Source: Ignavibacteria bacterium
Lineage (GTDB): Bacteria; Bacteroidota; Ignavibacteria; Tepidaquicellales; Tepidaquicellaceae
Assembly: GCA_016719565.1 (NCBI GenBank)
Contig: JADJYU010000005.1
Span: forward strand, 62,001-126,000
Length of the DNA stretch: 64,000 nt
Direction: 5' to 3'
In this document: in pieces, positions 58,373 through 64,000 of the stretch
How positions within the stretch are numbered: position 1 is the stretch's first letter
Layout of the letters: each line of letters opens with the position of its first letter
Notes under the pieces: generated by a model
The model's database searches: none
What the model saw: only the letters and a program-made list of their open reading frames with translations
What the model was told of the DNA's origin: nothing
Translations under genes and position numbers: made by a program

Positions 58373-59041
58373 TCATTCTCCTGTTTCAAAATGCGGAGCA
58401 TCAACAGGCTTTGACTGAGGTGATCCAATTTCCCTTAAATATATTGACAGAAAAATTATTGCAAACACTGACAAAAATTCGCTCTGCCAGTTTTGAAAAG
58501 ATTCAAACCATAGCCTGCTGTTACTTAAATAACTGAACATATTTTCAGCAGCTTTACCTTCTGAAAACTGTATCTCATTAAAATCTTTATTGCTTCCATA
58601 CCAGTGTAAAATAAAAGAGATAAGAAATAGTATAAATAAAGAAAGTGATAAAGAATGTTTGTATATTTTCAGGATCCATCCCCCTTTTCTTACCGGCCAG
58701 GGTGCACCCGGATGGTTCTTAGGCTGCCTGTCTACTTTTTCTTTTCCGGTGGGTTTCTTGGATTCGGATGATCCTTTCTGCCGGAGAAAAACTGTAAACC
58801 ATACAAACAAAGCCATTTGGAAAAACTCACTTTCCCAGTTCTCAAAAGTCGCCTGTATAAAATGTCCGGTGCTTAGATAAGTAAATAATGAAACAGGCGC
58901 ATTTTTATGATCAGTCAGAAATTCATTATACTGGTCCCATCCGGTTACAGCCTGCCCGCCGATAGCAAGTATTGCCAGCAGCAGAAAAGCAATAATAAGA
59001 CCGTTATTGTGAATGAAAGATTTTTTTCGTGTTGCCGACAT
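58373..59041 (-). CDS. DUF6766-like membrane protein
   Basis: A 222-residue membrane protein with four predicted helices in two similar halves: ILAIGGQAVTGWDQYNEFL...GHFIQATFENWESEFFQMALFVWFTVFLRQKGSSES (about 20-100) and LFILFLISFILHWYGS...SRLWFESFQNWQSEFLSVFAIIFLSIYLREIGSPQSKP (about 140-215). The repeated F-x-N-W-x-S-E-F motif fits the DUF6766 family, common in soil bacteria beside stress genes. Function unknown. A 101-residue linker rich in Lys/Pro separates the halves. Confidence 0.75.
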   Translation of the reverse strand: MSATRKKSFIHNNGLIIAFLLLAILAIGGQAVTGWDQYNEFLTDHKNAPVSLFTYLSTGHFIQATFENWESEFFQMALFVWFTVFLRQKGSSESKKPTGKEKVDRQPKNHPGAPWPVRKGGWILKIYKHSLSLSLFILFLISFILHWYGSNKDFNEIQFSEGKAAENMFSYLSNSRLWFESFQNWQSEFLSVFAIIFLSIYLREIGSPQSKPVDAPHFETGE

Positions 59042-59088
59042 GATGAATATAAATTTAATTTCCCTTTAATTATCAGGTTTTAAATATT

Positions 59089-59120
59089 AAAAGGCCTGTG
59101 TATTTTTACATAGGCCTTTT
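59089..59120. terminator. Terminator after the DUF892 gene
   Basis: Stem AAAAGGCCTGTGTA / TACATAGGCCTTTT with one mismatch, T-rich end, 29 nt past the DUF892 stop. Confidence 0.88.
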
Positions 59121-59148
59121 AAGATCAACAGCATATCTGAACTTCTGC

Positions 59149-59748
59149 TTATGCTTCCTCTTCCTGACTGGCTTGAATGTTAACAACTGTAACCGCTACT
59201 TCAGTTAATTTTTCATCAGCCGCTTTTTCTTCTTCCAAAGTAGTTTCAAGAAGTTCAACTGCTTCATCCAGACCCAGTGTCTCAGCAAACTGTCTTAACG
59301 TACCGTAAGAAGCGATCTCATAATGTTCGATCTTTTGTCCGGCAGCAATTATACCTGCGTCGCACATTGGTCCTTCTTCGCATTCTTCCATAATTTCTTC
59401 ACCTTCTTTAATAAGTCCGGCCATTGCTTCGCATTTTTTTGCGCTTGCTTTTTTGTCGATAGATTTAAATACATCTTCGCATCGGGTTACCTGCTCTTCT
59501 GTTTCTGCAAGGTGATTTTCCAGGGCTTCAATCAGCTCCCCGGAGGTTGCGTTTTTTATCATTTTAGGAATGGCTTTTGTTAATGCTTTCTCTGCCCAGT
59601 AAATGTCTTTGAGTGAATCTTCAAATAATTTCATAAGCTGTGAAGACTCCATACCTGTTTTTTCTTCTGTCATTGTTTCAGAACTACTTTTTTTGCCTGC
59701 AGCGCTGCCGTTTGTGCTGCCGTTTTTCTTTGAATTTGAGTTTGCCAT
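59149..59748 (-). CDS. Ferritin-like DUF892 (YciE/YciF) protein
   Basis: A 199-residue protein: a low-complexity Ser/Lys/Asn/Gly tail (1-33), then a ferritin-like four-helix bundle of the DUF892 family: LFEDSLKDIYWAEKALTKAIPKMIKNATS (about 41-68), LIEALENHLAETEEQVTRCEDVFKSI and AGQKIEHYEIASYGTLRQFAETLGLDEAVELLETTLEEEKAADEKL. The E-x-x-H metal pairs (L-x-E-A-L-E-N-H-L, Q-K-I-E-H-Y-E) are complete. Such proteins are general-stress ferroxidase-like or oxidative-stress proteins. Single gene with its own terminator. Confidence 0.88.
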   Translation of the reverse strand: MANSNSKKNGSTNGSAAGKKSSSETMTEEKTGMESSQLMKLFEDSLKDIYWAEKALTKAIPKMIKNATSGELIEALENHLAETEEQVTRCEDVFKSIDKKASAKKCEAMAGLIKEGEEIMEECEEGPMCDAGIIAAGQKIEHYEIASYGTLRQFAETLGLDEAVELLETTLEEEKAADEKLTEVAVTVVNIQASQEEEA

Positions 59749-60042
59749 TTTTGTTTTATTATATTTTATATTAATAAATTAGTGGATTAAATATCAAGGA
59801 AGTAACATTCTGTAAATTGGCGCAAAAAAACTGAATGTTTTCCTATAATTCATTTCAAAAAAGCTCTATGAATTTTGATTTCTGATTATAGAATGACAAT
59901 TTGTATGCCAAGCGATCCTACCTCATAAACTTTTAACAAATGTCTAAAATCCTTTCTATGAGAATACTTTAATAAATTATTCCTCACCGTCTATATAAAA
60001 TTTCATATTTAAAAAAATAATTTTGACAAAAATGGCAAACCC

Positions 60043-60062
60043 TATGACAAACCTGTCGCATA
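60043..60062. promoter_or_regulatory. TGTC palindrome, possible activator site
   Basis: TATGACA-AACC-TGTCGCATA: imperfect inverted repeat of the TGTC(A/G)YATA motif, 67 bp upstream of the sigma-54-like sequence at 60129. Same motif as at 54200. Confidence 0.4.
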
Positions 60063-60128
60063 GACTCAGATTAAAAATACAACGATTTTAATTCATCCAG
60101 TTATTGAATAATATCAATGTTTACAACG

Positions 60129-60143
60129 TGGCATAATACTTGT
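60129..60143 (+). promoter_or_regulatory. Sigma-54-type promoter candidate before the glycosyltransferase fragment
   Basis: TGGCATAATACTTGT matches -24/-12 promoters: TGGCA, spacing of 6, TTG (final C replaced by T). It is 216 nt upstream of the 60359 gene. The 59749-60358 stretch has no gene I can support; a 63-residue ORF at 60208 is not convincing. Confidence 0.45.
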
Positions 60144-60358
60144 ATAAAGACAGGAGTGTTTAACTTCAGTTAATTTATAAATGGGAGTAAAATATCAGAT
60201 GAAATGAATGTATTTATTGCTCAAACCGCATTGGCGATTTCATAAATTTGAGTATATATTAAATAATCTTTCTCTTTTCGAAACAGGATTTATCCGGAAT
60301 GTCTTTCAATTAGATTTTGAAAGGATCAAACAAATTTACTTAACATTATTAGCATATC

Positions 60359-60901
60359 ATGGATCTGGTTTGTTTTTCTCACTTGAAATGGGATTTTGAT
60401 TTTCAAAAGCCTCAACATCTTCTGGCTAAGTTCTCATCCGTCTACCGAATATTTTATGTTGAAGAACCACTGTTCAACTCGTCTGAAGAAAAGTTTTCAT
60501 TAACCCCTGCCGGTGAAGGAATCTGGGTGGTGAAGTTATTTCTAAAAGGTGACAAAAATGATTCCGATGATAACATCCGTCAAAGAAAATTACTCAAGAC
60601 TTTATTTGTAATAATGAATATCCACAGATACATATTATGGTTTTATACACCTATGGCCTTACCGTTATCTGATGATATGAGTGCGGATCTGATTATTTAT
60701 GACTGCATGGATGAAACTGTAAATTTTGAGTTTGCTCCTGAGGGATATATGCAGCTGGAAGAGTCACTTATTTCAAAATCCGATCTTATCTTCACCGGGG
60801 GTAAAAGCTTATACGATAAGAAAAAGATATGCATTTTAGCCAGTGTGATAATAAATATTAAAGAGATTTTAAATGAAAAAAATATAGGAATCAAAATTTA
60901 A
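60359..60901 (+). pseudogene. Glycosyltransferase N-terminal fragment
   Basis: A 180-residue ORF with the start of a family-1-like glycosyltransferase: MDLVCFSHLKWDFDFQKPQHLLAKF (S-H-x-x-W-x-F/D-x-x-x-R/K-P-Q-H pattern), FYVEEPLFNS, RQRKLLKTLFVIMNIHRYILWFYTPMAL, LIIYDCMDETVNFEFAP, and SKSDLIFTGGKSLYDKKK. After GGKSLYDKKK the sequence degenerates to unrelated residues and stops, with the entire C-terminal nucleotide-sugar-binding domain missing. A +1 frame gives a short stretch (KDMHFSQCDNKY) resembling the usual K-x-x-H...continuation, then stops. I judge it a truncated gene. It precedes the alcohol dehydrogenase by 59 nt. Confidence 0.7.
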
Positions 60902-60960
60902 TCTAATAAAGATGTTTAAAAATAAGTAAAAGTATTAATTAATTAATTTAAAATGAAATT

Positions 60961-62130
60961 ATGAAAGCAGTAGTATTTCACAAGCCAAAGGATGTTTCTG
61001 TTGATTCAGTTGACGATCCATATATAAAGAATTCCAGTGATGCAATTATCAAAGTTACCTCAACTGCAATTTGCGGTTCAGACCTTCATATACTTAACGG
61101 ATGTTTTCCGCAGGTAAAAGACATGATCATGGGACATGAATGTATGGGCATAGTCGAAGAAGTAGGTAAAGATGTAAAGAACATATCCAAAGGTGATCGT
61201 GTAGTTGTACCGTTCCCGGTTTCATGCGGATACTGCTGGTTCTGTACTCACGGAGTTCCTCCTGCATGCGAAAATTCTAATCCTGACAATTATGGTCCTG
61301 AAGGCGGAATTGTAAAAGAAAAGGGCGGCGGAATATTAGGATATACAGACCTTTATGGCGGTTATGACGGTGGACAGGCAGAATACTTGCGTATTCCATA
61401 CGCCGATGTAGGTCCGAGAAAAGTCTCTGATGAATTTTCCGATGAACAGGTGCTTTTCCTGACGGATATTTTTCCTACCGGATATTCAGCCATTGACTGG
61501 GCGGGATTAAAAGGAGGTGAAACAGTTGCCGTGTTCGGAAGCGGTCCTGTCGGTTTAATGGCACAAAAAGTTGCATGGCTGAAGGGCGCAGGACGGGTTA
61601 TTGCGATCGATCCAAATAAATACAGACTTGAAACCGCTGAAAGAACAGCCAATAGTGAAACCATACTTCTTAACGATATCGAAGATAAAGATGTAATTGA
61701 AATTATCAGAGATATGACAGAGGGAAGAGGCGCTGATGTCGTGGTTGACGCTGTCGGTATGGAAGCAAAAAGCAATCTCTTACAAAAAGCAGGTAACATT
61801 CTTCACCATGCTCAGATAGGAAACATAAACGCTTTGGGAATGGCTATAAGTGCAGTCCGCAGAGGGGGATTTGTGAGCGTAGTTGGAGTTTACGGGACTA
61901 CTTACGATAATTTTCCCTTTGGTCAGATATTTGATAAAGGTCTGACAATACGCGCAGGACAAGCGCCTGTTCAGAATTATATTGATGAGTTAATCAGACT
62001 TGTTGAAGACAGAAAAATAATACTTGAAGATATAATCTCCCATACTCTTCCTTTATCAGATGCCAAACATGCTTATGATATTTTCTTAAAGAAGGAAGAT
62101 AACTGCGTTAAAGTTGTTTTGAAACCTTAA
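60961..62130 (+). CDS. Zinc-dependent alcohol/formaldehyde dehydrogenase
   Basis: A 389-residue medium-chain dehydrogenase. Catalytic zinc ligands are the Cys of TAICGSDLHIL (about 38) and His-Glu of GHECMGIVEEVGKDV (about 60). The structural zinc motif is C-G-Y-C-W-F-C (about 92-98) with a further Cys in PPACENS. The NAD(P) fold has VAVFGSGPVGLMAQKVAWLKGAGRVIAID. It belongs to the formaldehyde-dehydrogenase-like subgroup (FDH_like), which oxidises formaldehyde or small alcohols with or without glutathione. Substrate not defined. A possible sigma-54 promoter lies upstream of the fragment before it; cyanophycin synthetase follows 176 nt later. Confidence 0.92.
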   Translation: MKAVVFHKPKDVSVDSVDDPYIKNSSDAIIKVTSTAICGSDLHILNGCFPQVKDMIMGHECMGIVEEVGKDVKNISKGDRVVVPFPVSCGYCWFCTHGVPPACENSNPDNYGPEGGIVKEKGGGILGYTDLYGGYDGGQAEYLRIPYADVGPRKVSDEFSDEQVLFLTDIFPTGYSAIDWAGLKGGETVAVFGSGPVGLMAQKVAWLKGAGRVIAIDPNKYRLETAERTANSETILLNDIEDKDVIEIIRDMTEGRGADVVVDAVGMEAKSNLLQKAGNILHHAQIGNINALGMAISAVRRGGFVSVVGVYGTTYDNFPFGQIFDKGLTIRAGQAPVQNYIDELIRLVEDRKIILEDIISHTLPLSDAKHAYDIFLKKEDNCVKVVLKP

Positions 62131-62305
62131 ATAATTTATTTGAAATGAGAATATATGTATCAGGACGAATTAAATATTATTTAATAAAAACCGGTATTAA
62201 TTCAAAACAGATAAGTTTGGTCAAATGAAGTTCCATTAGCACTGAGTTAAATATAAAAAGAAAATTCAATTTAACACTCACGGCAGTTTAAATTAAAAAT
62301 ACTCT

Positions 62306-64000
62306 ATGGACATAATTGATATAAGGATTTTGCGGGGACCAAATTACTGGTCCAATTATAGAAAAAAGCTCATTCATATGAGGCTGGATCTTGGCAATTC
62401 AGCAGAAACATCATCTAATGAAATCCCCGGTTTTCCGGAACGTCTTGAAAAGTTCATGCCTAGTCTCAACAGTCACCGGTGCAGCGAACAAGATGAAGGT
62501 GGATTTTTTCACCGTGTTCGCACCGGAACCTTGCTTGGACATGTCATAGAGCATGTTGCTCTGGAACTTCAGTCACTTGCCGGTATGGAATGCGGTTTCG
62601 GGCGAACCAGATCTGCAAATGGAAAAGGCTGCTACCATGTTGTTTTTGATTATGAAATTGAGAAAGCGGGAATATATGCCGCTAAAGCTGCAGTGCGGAT
62701 CATTGAAAGTCTGAGAGATGATCTGCCGTATGATCTTGAATCTGATCTTATTGAATTAAACAAAATCGCCTTTCGGGAAAGTCTGGGTCCAAGCACTTCT
62801 GCAATTATAAAGGAAGCTCAAAAAAAGGATATTCCTTTCAGACGTCTTGATAACAGATCATTAATAATGTTAGGGCATGGCATTAACCAAAAAAAAATCC
62901 GTGCAACTATTTTCTCTACAACGAGCAGCATTGCAGTGGAAACAGTATCGGACAAAGAACTCACACGCAAACTCTTATCGGATCAATGCATTCCATTCCC
63001 GAAGGGAGTTGTATTAGAAGGAGAAGATGAACTTATTAGCGCTATTGAAGAAATTGGATTTTCTGTAGTCATTAAGCCCAATAACGGGAATCACGGGAGA
63101 GGAATTACTACATGTGTGAATTCATATAAAGATGTAATTGAAGCGTTCAGAATTGCTAAAACAGTTTCAGATGAAGTAATTATTGAAAAACATATTGAAG
63201 GTTCCGATTATAGGTTTCTGCTGATAAACTACAAACTGGTAGCAGTCTCAAAACGTCTTCCGGCAATGGTCAAAGGGGATGGAATTTCTTCAATTCAAAA
63301 ACTGATCGACAACGTAAATTTGGATCCACACCGAGGTCTTCATCATGAAAAAATTTTAACCAGAATCACTGTTGATGAAAATACAATGAACATTTTAAAA
63401 AGAAAAAATCTGACGGTGAATTCTATATTACCTGAAGGACAGGTCTTAAACTTAAAGTACACTGCAAATATAAGTTCAGGAGGGACCGCAGCAGATGTAA
63501 CTGCAATTGTCCATCCTCATAATGTTGCTTTAGCGGAGAGGATAGCAAGATTAATCGAACTCAATATTTGCGGACTTGATATTATTGCAAAAGACATAAC
63601 GATACCTATAGATGAAAATACCGGTGCATTACTTGAAATCAATGCATCACCAGGTCTGAGAATGCACTTAAGTCCTTCAGAAGGTGTCAGGCGAAACGTT
63701 GCATCGCCGATTATCGAAATGCTTTTTCCTGATAATGCTGATGGTAGAATTCCAATAGTTGCTGTTACCGGAACAAATGGTAAAACAACAGTCACACGTC
63801 TTATTGCTTATATTGCTAGAGCTGTGGAATATGTTGTAGGCTTCACAACTACAGATGGTATTTATATTGACGGAAAAATAATAGGACGCGGGGATTGCAG
63901 CGGTCCTGAAAGCGCAGGTGTAATTCTCCGTGATTCAAAAGTTGATTTTGCAGTACTCGAATGCGCACGAGGCGGTATTCTGCGCGCCGGACTTGGATTT
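62306..64000 (+). CDS. cphA: Cyanophycin synthetase, 3' end beyond the window
   Basis: Makes cyanophycin, the arginine-aspartate storage polymer, from ATP, Asp and Arg. The ATG at 62306 is followed by 565 codons in frame to the window edge; a full enzyme has about 870-900. The N-terminal domain opens MDIIDIRILRGPNYW and includes GTLLGHVIEHVALELQSLAG and GFGRTRSANG. The ATP-grasp domain has VVIKPNNGNHGRGITTCV (about 250-267), EKHIEGSDYRFLLIN and LEINASPGLRMHL. The Mur-ligase-like domain starts VAVTGTNGKTTVTRLIAYIA and continues LECARGGILRAGLGF, all family-typical. Probably intact. A fragmentary N-terminal copy lies at 52956. No cyanophycinase is visible. Confidence 0.95.
   Translation, partial: MDIIDIRILRGPNYWSNYRKKLIHMRLDLGNSAETSSNEIPGFPERLEKFMPSLNSHRCSEQDEGGFFHRVRTGTLLGHVIEHVALELQSLAGMECGFGRTRSANGKGCYHVVFDYEIEKAGIYAAKAAVRIIESLRDDLPYDLESDLIELNKIAFRESLGPSTSAIIKEAQKKDIPFRRLDNRSLIMLGHGINQKKIRATIFSTTSSIAVETVSDKELTRKLLSDQCIPFPKGVVLEGEDELISAIEEIGFSVVIKPNNGNHGRGITTCVNSYKDVIEAFRIAKTVSDEVIIEKHIEGSDYRFLLINYKLVAVSKRLPAMVKGDGISSIQKLIDNVNLDPHRGLHHEKILTRITVDENTMNILKRKNLTVNSILPEGQVLNLKYTANISSGGTAADVTAIVHPHNVALAERIARLIELNICGLDIIAKDITIPIDENTGALLEINASPGLRMHLSPSEGVRRNVASPIIEMLFPDNADGRIPIVAVTGTNGKTTVTRLIAYIARAVEYVVGFTTTDGIYIDGKIIGRGDCSGPESAGVILRDSKVDFAVLECARGGILRAGLGF

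Noticed and set aside
60208..60399. 63-residue ORF before the glycosyltransferase fragment
   Set aside because: No recognisable family, overlaps the next start and has no usual start signals; I cannot support it.

Overview
The window is AT-rich bacterial chromosome. It most resembles a member of the Ignavibacteria (Bacteroidota/Chlorobiota side of the FCB group). The basis is at least seven secreted proteins ending in a type IX secretion (T9SS) type-A sorting domain of the NYPNPFNP...SGIYFY...KKMLLIK form, a short primary sigma factor without region 1.1, kdsB (hence a Gram-negative envelope), and weak Shine-Dalgarno signals. The lineage is an inference; no 16S rRNA is present.

Region by region. 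1-3.6 kb: housekeeping genes on the minus strand (pyrG 3'-truncated by the window edge, a GNAT, kdsB, gatC, plsC). 3.7-8.6 kb: a GNAT, then a minus-strand metal-uptake operon (DtxR-family repressor, TroA/ZnuA-like binding protein, outer-membrane protein, ATPase, and a permease carrying a second DtxR-like module at its C-terminus) with a palindromic operator candidate. 8.8-14.1 kb: metallophosphoesterase, di-haem cytochrome c, rdgB, sialidase-like propeller, tRNA-Arg(ACG), esterase. 14.1-22.2 kb: rpoD, a frameshifted PIN gene, and the str/S10 block (rplW, rplD, rplC, rpsJ, tuf, tRNA-Ile with anticodon UAU, fusA, rpsG, rpsL); the usual rplB and later S10 genes are not next to rplW.

22.2-30.8 kb is a repeat-rich accessory stretch: a DUF559 nuclease-like gene among GC-rich palindromes and a 204-bp tandem repeat, a toxin-antitoxin pair bracketed by 78-bp direct repeats cut from the 3' end of a P-loop gene, a DUF3291 gene, a large secreted protein with a dockerin-like end, an eight-copy REP-like hairpin array and a 21-bp minisatellite. 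30.8-52.3 kb is a T9SS cargo island (YHYH protein, FG-GAP protein, four mosaic paralogues, two 13-motif Ycf48-like propellers) plus an MscS channel. Its spacers contain heptamer microsatellites that often start at the stop codon, near-identical terminators and shared inverted-repeat leaders.

52.3-64 kb looks like a stress/nitrogen island: SPW membrane protein, a cyanophycin-synthetase N-terminal fragment, a broken DUF4142 gene, an operon of a GntA-like haem N-hydroxylase, a DUF1989 protein, a DUF72 protein and a DASS transporter split by a -1 frame change at A AAA AAG, DUF6766, DUF892, a truncated glycosyltransferase, a zinc alcohol dehydrogenase and cyanophycin synthetase cut by the right edge. 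Two sigma-54-like promoters with similar upstream TGTC motifs occur here.

The best candidates for something new are the GntA/DUF1989 guanidino-type operon, the heptamer-at-stop-codon arrangement of the T9SS island, the direct-repeat-bracketed TA insertion, the REP-like array, and the paired sigma-54/TGTC sites. Three genes (PIN, DUF4142, DASS) each lack one base relative to an intact frame, so assembly deletions must be excluded before biology is read into them.
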